Below, one piece after another: positions 13,201 to 22,166 of a stretch of 64,000 nucleotides of DNA. The stretch comes from Pagrus major (taxonomy: Eukaryota; Chordata; Actinopteri; Spariformes; Sparidae). The position numbers were made by a program, and so were the translations under genes. The first letter of the stretch is position 1; the number at the start of each line of letters is the position of its first letter. Location: assembly GCF_040436345.1 (NCBI RefSeq), contig NC_133221.1:29450508-29514507 (forward strand). Reading direction: 5' to 3'. Below the pieces are notes generated by a model, which worked only from the letters and a program-made list of their open reading frames with translations, had not been told where the DNA came from and did not search any database.

Positions 13201-13783
13201 AATGACCGTAAATTACGGAACGGTATGGAAACCCATTCATTGGCTGTTGGGACATTTCACAAAAAAACACAAATGGGAACCTCTAAAGGAAAACCCAGGT
13301 AATCTAATATATAGTGGGTAGTTAATGATCTCAGACACAGCCTACGATTTTTCCTCTCTATTTCTAGCTCCCAACCACCACTAGCATCACCTGAACAATA
13401 TGTGTCAATATGTGACTTCAAGTAACAGAGATATATCTACAAAATGACCTAGAATATACTCATTTGCGAAGCCCAGCCAAACCCATCAGAAAGAGTAAAA
13501 AGAAACCACATTTTTAACACATTTCTGAACGTTGGGGTTTTCCTACCTGCATGCAGATGCGAAGCCGCAGCTGGTGGACACTGCACTGCGCTGGGAGGAT
13601 AACTGACACTAATTCACAATCCATATTAACATTGTAATCCTCATCACCAGACACCTGCGATGTCCCAGACCCAGGCTTAAACTCACAGATGAACTTCAGG
13701 TTGTTCTCAGAGCAGCTTTGAGTCGCCATCCCAGATAGATGCTGCTGACTCGCAGCCAGATTCAGGAACAATGCAGGATCCAT
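7210..13783 (-). CDS. pik3cg: Class IB PI3-kinase catalytic subunit gamma-like (partial, kinase domain missing)
   Basis: Three exons on the minus strand join in frame: 13783-13547, 9894-8678 and 7837-7210 (694 codons). The long middle exon encodes the Ras-binding region (roughly residues 220-315, with [13 protein letters not shown] and WVRQCL) and the C2 domain (about 345-437, with [12 protein letters not shown] and VLWNEWLEF). It ends NLLLIDHR, and the third exon continues with [16 protein letters not shown] and the helical domain, closing at [12 protein letters not shown] before a good donor. This order matches p110-gamma, which makes PIP3 downstream of G-beta-gamma and Ras at the plasma membrane. 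The ATG at 13783 ([10 protein letters not shown]) is the likely start, but a possible acceptor lies just upstream, so a further 5' exon cannot be excluded. The kinase-domain exons should lie between 7209 and the gap, and none is visible. A highly variable Ser/Thr/Pro-rich insert follows the conserved start of exon 3. p110-delta or -beta are less likely alternatives. Confidence 0.75.
8512..8549. repeat. Perfect 17-bp hairpin in PI3K intron
   Basis: Left arm 8512-8528 and right arm 8533-8549 are exact reverse complements (gatttttctactgaatc and its complement), with the 4-nt loop aata. It lies in the short intron between the middle and third PI3K exons. It may be the centre of a fold-back element; flanking DNA shows no long continuation of the symmetry. 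Confidence 0.85.
9960..10240 (+). mobile_element. Tc1-like transposon fragment, left of the LINE
   Basis: It opens with gatgaggtgaataatattga and continues into tcttggaaaccttgggt. Then comes a run matching the C-terminal half of Tc1-family transposase genes of fish (HPNTAAKQV-like reading, then a decayed QQDNAPCH region near 10130-10165). The element is internally deleted: the terminal sequence jumps straight to the middle of the transposase. No intact reading frame remains. It lies inside the PI3K intron. Confidence 0.6.
10241..12736 (+). mobile_element. L2/CR1-type LINE, 5'-truncated, one frameshift
   Basis: A non-LTR retrotransposon on the opposite strand to its PI3K host gene. It begins inside the endonuclease (LPITDHFLL near 10336) and carries [56 protein letters not shown] and the catalytic CYADDTQLY. 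The frame ends at the stop at 12547-12549. The reading frame shifts once near 11380-11395, between the HSTETAL and DLSAAFDT blocks; apart from that the RT region is open. The 3' end is a short untranslated tail closing in an (ATT)n repeat at about 12718-12736, as in L2-clade elements. The coding strand is strikingly C-rich. The lack of the 5' half and the frameshift make this copy non-autonomous. Confidence 0.85.
12737..12885 (-). mobile_element. Tc1-like transposon fragment, right of the LINE
   Basis: Read on the minus strand it gives gaagtgaataatattgacca, cattacaatacaatgttctg and cctggaaaccttgggtcca. This is the same terminal sequence and the same internal jump seen at 9960-10240, in inverted orientation. 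The LINE therefore sits between two inverted Tc1-derived arms. Outer boundary approximate. Confidence 0.55.
12960..13215 (-). repeat. Dispersed teleost repeat (GCTAACATG family), copy 1
   Basis: Contains ggctaacatgctgaccgctg, ttagcaggtataat, catgctaacatg and gtggctgatgggaatg. The same ordered blocks recur at 25075-25240 in this orientation and at 30365-30660 inverted. Diverged and non-coding; lies in the PI3K intron. Confidence 0.5.
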
Positions 13784-13810
13784 CGATACTTTGGGAGAGC
13801 AAAACCTCAA

Positions 13811-15074
13811 CTTAAATACATTTTTCTTTTAAACTGTACATATAAATCTAACTGGATGTCAGATATATCTCTGCTGTATGATTTACAGGGTTTTTAACAT
13901 GGTATTTCAGATCACTAAGAAAACGTTAAACTAATCTTACCATAACAGGCGCTGCTTTCTTAAGATTCTCAGATGGACTCCGTGGGAGTCTGTACCTGTT
14001 GGACTGTGTGAGACTGTCTGTTTCCTTTTTGTGATTGCTTTGAGAACTGTGGTGTCAAAGAATGAGGAAGTGCCAAATACCAGCCCACAGATAAATACTA
14101 ACAAAGCATTTACTGACACTGTAAAGGAGTTGACTTCCTTGTTTCTTTTTACACATAGATAACAAATTACAGTTTCCCTTTCTGACATATTTACAATTAA
14201 TGGCTTACAGCAGGCCTGGATAAATAGTACTTACATTGTTGCATAAAGAAGCGTGTTTCCCTTGGTTTACCAGTTAACAAGTGGTGCACTCAAAAAAAGG
14301 TGTAATTTGTATGTGTGTAATAAAATGCTACATGTATTTCAATTTATAATCATACAAGACAAATAGGAGTAGTACGAATGTGTTGCAGGAAATCACCAAA
14401 CCTGTTTGGGTTGTTTGGCTTGCGAAGCCACTGTAGAATGGAATGTGGGTGCACCTTAAAGTCATCTACCTGTAAATGAAAGGTTCAATTAGCAATATTT
14501 TAATGGGCAAGATAGCTAAAATGTATATGTGGGTATTTTATTGGGTACCATTATTTTTTTTACCTGCTATTTTTCTACACCCCAAGAGGTTTGCCAAGAT
14601 GTATTAGGAGTTGTAGGGAAGTTGTTGAGGTGGATGGAGGCATACAAACTTACAGACCATTGAGACCAAGGAACGCATCTTGAGTCCTGAAAATAAATTA
14701 ATCTTGAATCTCATTTTTGAATCTCATTTTCTGGTTGGGTTTATGCAACAAAAGCACTTTGGTGAACAATCATGGTTTTAGTTAAATGATAAGAAAACAC
14801 ATTGTGTCTTTTAAATAACTCATTGTTGAATTTTAACCAAGGCCACAACCTCTCCCTGACCTAAACCAAGTGCTGCTGGTGCCTAAATATAACCATAAAG
14901 AAGTGTAATCACATCTTAGGTGCCATGCAGACATACTGCATTGCAAGAGTGGATACTACAGTTAAGTATAATGTTAGTGGAGGCTTTGCACTGTATAATA
15001 TCTCAGAGAAGTAGAATCTAAAAGAGGATATACTGTAGTTCTCTTTTGATATTTCTGTTGTAAAAACACACACT
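13811..15074. other. Upstream region of the PI3K gene, no gene seen
   Basis: AT-rich sequence with only short, unconvincing open frames. A minus-strand frame between 13937 and 14188 shows no recognisable domain. An upstream non-coding exon or the promoter of the PI3K gene may lie here, but no core promoter element stands out. Confidence 0.5.
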
Positions 15075-16215
15075 ATCAGTGAGCACTTCTCCTTTGCTAA
15101 AATAATTCATCCCCCTGACAGGTGTGGCGTATCATGATGCTGATTAAACAGCACGATTAGTGAACAGTTATGTGTTGGACTGGTCGCAATAAAAGGCCAC
15201 CCTAAACTGTGCAGTTTAATCACACAACACGAAGCCACAGATGACACAAGTTTTGAAGGAGTGTGCAGTTGGCGTGCTGCCTGTGAATTGGACGCTCATT
15301 TCACTGCCATAAGCTCCAATGAGCTTTCTGCGTCGTGGAGGTGGGCGTGGTTGGCATGCAGCTGCAGGAAGGAGAGGTGTGGGGAGGGTAAGGAGAGCAG
15401 CGCCAGGTGAGCTGATTGTCACAGCTTTAGCTTGTAAGTTAAATTGCACTCCCTTTTTAATGCAGCCATGTGCTGGACCTCCGATGACTGCTGCACACCA
15501 AGCACGGGCACGTTGACGTGTGGGATTTTGTTTGTGAATTATTATTTGTGGACTGGATTTAATGAAGACCAGAAGTCACACAGGCAGCCAGAGTCACACA
15601 GTAGTGAGTCTTATGTTCTTGTTAAAAAGAATCGGCAGCAGTCAATAAAGAACATTTCCTGAGAGAGAATTGTTGTGCCTGTGTATTCTGCAGAGTAAAC
15701 CCAGAGTGGCAGCAAGTCTTGCTACATGAGAATTTAGATTTTAGAAAGCATGTTCTATTTCCTGCCAATATCCAGCAACAACACTGAAGAAGAGTGGACC
15801 AACATTCCTCAGGACACAATCTAAAACCTGATCAACTCTATGCAAAGGATTTGTGTCACACTCCAAGAGGCAAATGGTGGTCACACCAGATACTGATGAC
15901 CCCACACCCCTCAAAAAACAAATCTCGGAAATGACTTTGGAGACGGCTTATAACGAACTGAATATTCACTTCACGTCCAACAGCTCTGGTGGACATTTCT
16001 GCAAACATGTCATCTGCACACCCCCTAAAAATGTATGACATCTGATATTGTGTTGTGTGACAAAACTGCACATTTTAGAGTGTCCTTTCATTGTGACCAG
16101 TCCAACGTACGTGCATTAATTATGCTATTTAATCAGCATCCTGATAGGCCATGTATTATTTTGGCATAGAAGTGCTCACTAACAGAGCATATGGGCGGAA
16201 GGATTTTGTGTTGAA
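15075..16215. mobile_element. Non-autonomous Tc1-like element with inverted termini
   Basis: The left end (gtgagcacttctcctttgc, cctgacaggtgtggcgtatc, gatgctgattaaacagc) is mirrored at the right end (ttaatcagcatcctgatagg, agaagtgctcactaac). Interior blocks such as ggccaccctaaactgtgcag, aactgcacattttagagtg and ggtggtcacaccagatactg belong to a common fish Tc1-family repeat. There is no transposase. The interior is interrupted near 15320-15715 by unrelated sequence. Confidence 0.65.
15320..15715 (+). mobile_element. LTR-like insertion inside the Tc1-like element
   Basis: This roughly 390-bp GC-richer block interrupts the Tc1-like repeat, whose sequence resumes at about 15716. It carries a polyadenylation-type motif (gtcaataaagaacatttcc) followed by gtgcctgtgtattctgcag and ends ...gagtggcagcaag. 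That layout is that of a solo LTR. No flanking retroviral-type genes are present and the exact ends and target duplication were not resolved, so the LTR call is tentative. Confidence 0.4.
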
Positions 16216-17044
16216 CGAGGAGCGGCTATTTTTTTAAAAAGTGGAGCGGAGCATTATCTCTCCCTCCAATTTCGCACCGGTCACTCATGCCCCACCCAGA
16301 ATGCATCTTTGCACCTGTGCGCACACCCACACTATTTTCTACTACCGTAATGTTGCCCCTAGCACGCAATTGAAAATGACTTTCACCCGAAAACAAAAGT
16401 ACGGTAAATCTTAAAAGTGGCTTTTTCGTCGTAATTATTACTTTTACACGAAGGTTTGACTCGGGTTCCTTCACAAAAAAAGCCTAGGTTGCATTTTGGC
16501 GAGAGTTTCACTTTAAGGTTGGGCATTTAGGTGTAATGGTTAAGGTAAGGATGAGGACATAATGGTTTTTGTTTCTGAATGTACGTGGGTATATATGGAT
16601 GTTCTTGTACAATGTAGTGTCAACGAGTTGGGGGGTAGGTATTTAAAATAAATAATGGAAAAGTCACAAGAACAGTAGCAGATGTTTGTGAAGATGGTTC
16701 CTAGATGTTAGCAGATGTCAAAGGTAATGGCAGAAGGGTGGGTGTATATATAGATGGTTAAAACAAGATTCAGAAAGGAATACAGTTTGAGACAATTCAG
16801 AAATAACATTTATTATTTATTATTTTCTCATCTGACAGATGTAAATCAGTGTTTTCAGATTGCATTAATGCAAAATGTATATATGTTTTAAACTCAACAA
16901 CATCTTCATTTCTTCACTTGCTAACAATGGGAAAATTCACTGTAACAATTCCATAATAACAAAAACACAACATAAAACATGTGAATAAGTATAGATGCTC
17001 TGACCTTTAGAGATGCTAGTAAATACATTTTGTTACCTTTGGTC

Positions 17045-17200
17045 AGGGCGAGCTAACTTTTTCCCCATCTCCGGTCTTAAGCTAGTTGGCCACTTGCTCT
17101 AACTTTATATTCATCAGACAGGTATGAGAGTGTTTCAATCTTCTCATTCAACTCTTGGCAAAAACATGAAGATTTCCCTAAATGTCCAACTATTCTTTTA
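17045..17200. repeat. Partial fold-back MITE (attagttcgacatt family), copy 1
   Basis: Contains tatgagagtgtttcaatctt, ctcattcaactcttggcaaa and ctaaatgtccaactattctt. This is the right half of a widespread teleost fold-back repeat whose left half is seen at 37497-37912. Truncated on the left. Confidence 0.55.
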
Positions 17201-18477
17201 ACATTACATCATTATCACTACATTCCACCATTAGGCTAGAATATACACAATATAAAATACAAAACAACAACAGCAGCATTTATTTGTGTAGTACTGTCAC
17301 GCTTACAACATCACAAATATATATAAAATATAATATAATGCACAGTAAGCACTTCAAGTTTGCTGTTTTACATAATAAATAGAATGCATAAGAATGTGTA
17401 AATATACTTATACTTATGCATAAGCCTGAACAGATGCAACATCAACAGTGCGTGCAGTTCGTGTCACTCAGCCGACCAGGAACTGGTTGATTGGCTCCAA
17501 TATAAAAAATGATAAGAGGAGGAGGATTGCAACAGAATAGCAGACATAAGTCAGCCATGGCTTGATCAGTACAATTGTTAAGAATTTCAATCACAGTTAT
17601 CACTTTGGTTGTGGATGGATTAATATTTCCCTGTAAAACTCAACATTAAAACAATATGCAACTATGACAAAACTGTTCGCTAAACAGTTTTTATTAAAAC
17701 TGTCAAAGTTCACTGGCTTATTTTTAAAGAAACAGGCTCAGCTGACAGCACAAATAAAGTGATACTGCATTGACACTGGACGTGTGCTCAAGTAATCATG
17801 TTATCAAAGGGACAGCATCTTATAACCATAATAAAAGACTTTATTGTACACATTTGGGCTGAATCACATTTCCAATTTACCCTACCCGTTGTTTCCGAGT
17901 GCCCCCTTGCCCCTCAGAACAGAGCTGCAAGGGGTAGTGGTTGAAATCCCCCGCTCTATATTAAATGGTGTTACCCTTCCAACCCTTGTCTTCACTTGTC
18001 CCTGATGGTATTATTGTAATCAGACGCGGCAGGACATAACCAGTCTTAACAACTTCCCTGCTGAACTGTAGGTTAAATTTCAGACATCATATGCCATCAA
18101 AGGGGGTAATGCTGCATTAAAATACCTCAAAATGTGGGACAATGTGGGATTTTCTCCGCAAATTCTGTGAAAGAAGGTGATTAAGAATATATTAAATTAG
18201 ATTTTGATTGAATGTTTTCAGTGGTCATCCCTGAACTTCCATACATCTCATTGACTCTGTTGCTGAATACTGTGGCCCAAAGCACCAAAGACGTTGCAGG
18301 GCTGACTTAAAGCTTGCTTGCAGTCTATATTCAATGCTAATTGCCTATTTAATACTTCAATAATCAGGTTAAAATCGTCAGATACAATACACAATACACA
18401 AACACTAATATGATGAGTAGTTAAAAATTGGTCCACAACAGCATACAAGCTGCCTAGTTGTTCGCTTTTCAGAGCAT

Positions 18478-18723
18478 TAAAGGGTCACTATGTAGTTTTA
18501 GAGAAGAAATTCAAACTCAGAATTTTAATATTTATAAATGTAATGAGGTAATAATACAAAATCATAAATATTTATTTTTCTACGACTGAATAAACAAGCT
18601 GTTCTCGGAGGACAATAAGGTCCCCACAACACTGTTTGAAGCTAGAAAGGTGGCAGGGTCAGTCAGTGAAGATATTTCTCTTCTGATTAAAATGTTTTCC
18701 CCAAAACTACATAGTGCACCTAT
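18478..18723. repeat. MITE with CACTATGTAGTTTT termini, copy 1
   Basis: The left end agggtcactatgtagtttt and the right end ccaaaactacatagtgcacct are inverted repeats. The interior has gaataaacaagctgttctc and gaagctagaaaggtggcagg. Related copies lie at 32980-33351 and 60254-60535. Non-coding and non-autonomous. Confidence 0.75.
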
Positions 18724-18755
18724 AATTAAAAATAATTTAGCAGTAGGCTAAGCGA

Positions 18756-18758
18756 TAC

Positions 18759-18831
<73 letters not shown>
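18756..18831. repeat. (AT)n microsatellite
   Basis: An uninterrupted alternating AT run of about 66 bp from 18765 to 18830, preceded by imperfect atacat units. It is immediately downstream of the MITE ending at 18723. Confidence 0.97.
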
Positions 18832-18835
<4 letters not shown>

Positions 18836-19126
18836 GTCATTATAAACACATAATAACTGAAACTGGCTTCCTCCATTAAATCTCCCTGATTTTAGCTGCT
18901 TTTGCGTCGGTGTATCAAAATAGGAGGAATGACTATAAAAAGTCCCACTTCTATGGTTTGCAGATTTATAAGGTAGAAGTTTTTGTTTTTATTCATAAAA
19001 TCATAGATTGTTCCAGCCTACATCCCTTTTTATTATGCAGTGTTACCTCTGGGTATGTGTGCTATATAAATTAACCTCCCTGCATTGCATGTCAAACATC
19101 TCATCGGGCACTGAGAGTTCACGCTG

Positions 19127-20230
19127 TCACACATCCGTGCGCCTCCTCTCCATCCACCGCCGGAACGGGCCGAGCAGCGCCCGCCTCATCTCCGCGTTCC
19201 TCAGCCCGTACACCAGCGGGTTGATGCACGGTGGCACTAAAACCATCACCGCCAAGGATATGTGGAACACGGTTGTCGTTGTCGCTGTGTGGACGCCCTC
19301 ATACTCCCACAGCACGTCCGAGGCGACTTTGATGAGCAGCGGGAGCAGCTGCAGGAGCAGCATGCCGCAGTAGAACAGCACAGTCTTGCGCGCTGTGGTG
19401 TTGACAGCGTCGAACGGGATCATCGCGTTGCTCGCGTCCTGGTACATCCTGAAGTAGCAGAAAACGTAGACCAGCAGGCACAGCAGTAGAGTAGCGAAGC
19501 CAAAGACTTTGCGAAAGACGGCAGGGGCACGGGGGAAACCCATGTGCTGCTCCACCACGTCTGGCTCGCACAGAAGTCCGCTGATGAACGGTTCATTCTT
19601 TTGCTCTTCTCCTGTGTGCAGCAACACCGTGGCGACGGTGCCGACGGAGATGGAGCTGACCCAAATGGCGGTCAGGGCCAGCCGCAGGCGCACCCGAGTG
19701 AGGATGACCGGGTAATGGATGGCGTGGCACACGTAGAAATAGCGCTCCATCGCCATGCACGTGATGGAGTAGAGGCTGGAGAAGATGCTGGAGGCTCCCA
19801 CGAAGTACTGGACGCGACACCAGAGGCTAAACTCCATCGTCCGGCGTTGAACTAGTGCGTGGATGACCGACGGGGCGAAGGTGACAGTCTGCACGAGGTC
19901 GCTCATAATCAGATTCGTGAAGAAAGTAACGCGCGGCTCCCAAGAGAGGTCGTCCAAACGCCCCAGTCGGAACAATGTAAAGCCGTTAACCAGCAGTGAG
20001 AAAAGAGTGAGCAACACAAAAATGCATATCACCGCTGGAACTGCCTGTCCATAGGGCAGGATGGAGAGGAAGAGGCAGCCGGCAGCGTCCAGCCGCTCGG
20101 TTACGCGCGGGTCAGTTCGGTTCTCCTCGTTGAGCCAGTCGCACTGCTCGGTGAGGTTGTGCTCCTCCGTGATCGTCATCAAGTTTGTTATTGACATTCT
20201 GTTGTGAATACAATGTGATGTTCTAATCAT
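19127..20230 (-). CDS. Class A GPCR, olfactory-receptor-like / GPR148-like, single exon
   Basis: An intact 367-residue intronless frame with seven hydrophobic segments, at the plasma membrane by family. The extracellular N-terminus has two N-glycosylation sequons (N25-L-T and N37-R-T). TM1 carries the conserved Asn (LLVNGF), TM2 NLIMSDL, and the TM3 entry Cys138. An E-R-Y motif (152-154) replaces DRY and the TM7 motif is NPLVY (337-341) followed by GLRNAEMRRAL. The intronless layout and the HAIHYP and NPLVYGLRN segments resemble fish odorant receptors of the 131-2 type. The long basic loop before TM6 also recalls GPR148, and the ligand is unknown. The coding region is GC-rich against AT-rich surroundings and looks under selection. 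The ATG at 20228-20230 gives the longest frame; a second Met at codon 12 is possible. Confidence 0.8.
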   Translation of the reverse strand: MIRTSHCIHNRMSITNLMTITEEHNLTEQCDWLNEENRTDPRVTERLDAAGCLFLSILPYGQAVPAVICIFVLLTLFSLLVNGFTLFRLGRLDDLSWEPRVTFFTNLIMSDLVQTVTFAPSVIHALVQRRTMEFSLWCRVQYFVGASSIFSSLYSITCMAMERYFYVCHAIHYPVILTRVRLRLALTAIWVSSISVGTVATVLLHTGEEQKNEPFISGLLCEPDVVEQHMGFPRAPAVFRKVFGFATLLLCLLVYVFCYFRMYQDASNAMIPFDAVNTTARKTVLFYCGMLLLQLLPLLIKVASDVLWEYEGVHTATTTTVFHISLAVMVLVPPCINPLVYGLRNAEMRRALLGPFRRWMERRRTDV

Positions 20231-20310
20231 TTACTTTCTTGTGAGCCTGAGAGGACGCCTCTTCCAGCAGTTCCAGCTATAACATGACTTGTCAGCCCCC
20301 CTCACACACA

Positions 20311-20320
20311 GTATATATAG
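20311..20320 (-). promoter_or_regulatory. Candidate TATA box upstream of the GPCR
   Basis: On the minus strand the sequence reads ctatatatac, about 80 bp before the ATG at 20230. Position and sequence fit a TATA element for a short, uninterrupted leader. There is no further evidence for the start site. Confidence 0.4.
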
Positions 20321-20554
20321 GCATGCACACTTAATTACTCCTTAACGACCTCTGTAGTCACCGGAATCAGGTCCTGACCCCCCATCGAGGTATTTAATTG
20401 AGTTCATATATGGAAGTTATTTGTTACAGCCCCAGTGCTGTGGGTGTGTTTTCTTGTGTCCCATTCAGGTGATACCCTCATCCTCCCCCCTCCTCCTCGT
20501 CAGTGTATGGAGCGCCACACCTGAGGCTACTTGCCACTTAGGCAAACCAGTATA

Positions 20555-22164
20555 CAGTCATGGAAAAAATTATTAGACCACCCTTGTTTTCTTCAATTTC
20601 TTGTTCATTTTAATGCCTGGTTCAACTAAAGGTACATTTGTTTGGACAAATATAATGATAACAACAAAAATAGCTCGTAAGAGTTTAATTTAAGAGCTGA
20701 TATCTAGCCATTTTCCATGGTTTTCTTGATAGTAACCAAAATCACTTAAGTTCTTACATCAATAGCTATGGCACTGTACTGCCAAAAACACTGCTTTTAA
20801 GCATTCCATGTTTTCTTTTCTGTTTGCTTTAAACACATGATACACACAGGAGTTAGTACTTGATTGCGTAACCATTGTTTTTGATGACTGAAGCCATGCG
20901 TCTTGGCATGCTCTCCACCAGCTTCTGACATTGTTCTGCTGTCACAGCAGCCCATTCCTGTTGCACAAATTCAAACAAATTTGCTTTGTTTTTGGGCTTG
21001 TGGTTCTCCATTTTGAGTTTGATGATTTTCCATAGGTTTTCAACTGGATTCAGATCTGGTGATTGAGCAGGCCAAGGCATGGTGCGAATGTTGTGGTTCT
21101 CCATCCAGGCTTTAACTGACCTTGCTGTGTGGCAAGGGGCATTGTCTTGTTGGAAAATCCAGTCATTCGAGGCAGGAAAGAGTTTTCCAGCTGATGGAAG
21201 AAGACTGTTTTCAAGAGTAGCCCTGTACATGACCTGGTTCATTCGCCCTTCACACAATTGCATTTGCCCTGTTCCACTCATACTGAAACAACCCCAGATC
21301 ATCACTGATCCACCCCCATGTTTTACTGTAGGGGCAAGACAGTCTGGTTTGTAGGCTTCTCCAGGCCTCCTCCTAACCAGTAAGTTAGCTGGAGTGGGCA
21401 TCAACTCAAAATTGGATTCATCACTGAAGAGAACCTTAGCCCAATCATCAACAGTCCAATCCTTGTGATCCCTAGCAAAGAGTAACCGGGCCTTCCTGTG
21501 CCTTTTCGTTGATGAAGGGCTTCTTCCGTGCTCTGTGTGACTTCAGACCAGCTTCAACAAGTCGGTTTCGAACTGTCCTTGCCGAACAAGTCACATTTCT
21601 CGACAGTGCCCACTCATTTTTAAGGTCCCTGGAGGTCTGACGACGATTCCTGACACAGGAACGGACGAGTGCACGGTCATCTCGTGGGGTAGAGAGACGT
21701 TTCCTGCCGCGGCCAGGTAGCAATTTGGTAGTGCCGTGTTCGGCTTGTTTTTTCTTGTTGTAATGAACAGCTGTCTTGGAGATCTTTAGTTTTTTTGCTA
21801 CCTGTCTCTCACTCATGCCAATTTCCAGCAGTGCCAAGATGGCTGCCTTTGTGGCTTCACATAATTCTTTTGTTTTAGGCATTATGTGAGAGCTGACAAC
21901 TTCTGAGTTGTGCTATGGCTTGAATGTCAGCAGGAAACCACTCTAAGCCTTTGCATGTGCAGTGCTGCTTATGACATGAAATGGCCTCTTATATACCCTG
22001 GGAATACAATTAAGCTTAAGAATGTCAAATAGGACATAAAGTTTTATGTGATCAGCTGCATTTTTTGTCGTGTTCATTGTATTATACCTTTAGTGGTACC
22101 AGGTATTAAAATGAACAAGAAATTGAAGAAAACAAGGGTGGTCTAATAATTTTTTCCATGACTG
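20555..22164. mobile_element. Full-length Tc1-like DNA transposon with TA target duplication
   Basis: The element is bounded by TA on both sides (20553-20554 and 22165-22166). Its terminal inverted repeats start cagtcatggaaaaaattatt. They match over about 67 bp with one difference seen by eye, and weaker inverted similarity extends further inward. A transposase frame lies on the minus strand between the repeats. The length of about 1.61 kb is normal for Tc1-family elements of fish. The near-identical termini suggest a fairly recent insertion. Confidence 0.92.
20853..21882 (-). pseudogene. Tc1-like transposase, one frameshift
   Basis: The frame starts at the ATG at 21880-21882 with MPKTKELCEATK and a helix-turn-helix DNA-binding region (ERQVAKKLKISKTAVH). 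It runs in frame to about 21520, then shifts and closes at the stop at 21472. The downstream frame continues through VLFSDES (first Asp), QQDNAPCH (second Asp) and SPDLNPVENLW (Glu), completing a DDE catalytic triad, and ends NNGYAIKY at 20853. Only one small indel near 21515-21525 separates the two halves; no other break is visible. In the family this enzyme excises the element and reinserts it at TA. This copy should be inactive unless the shift is a sequencing error. Confidence 0.85.
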
Positions 22165-22166
22165 TA

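Larger units (their letters stand above)
16216..19120. other. Gene-free interval between Tc1-like element and GPCR
   Basis: About 2.9 kb of AT-rich DNA with no convincing coding exon. It holds the repeats listed separately at 17045-17200, 18478-18723 and the (AT)n run, plus several aataaa-like motifs in both orientations. The 3' end of the minus-strand GPCR gene presumably extends into its right part. Confidence 0.5.
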
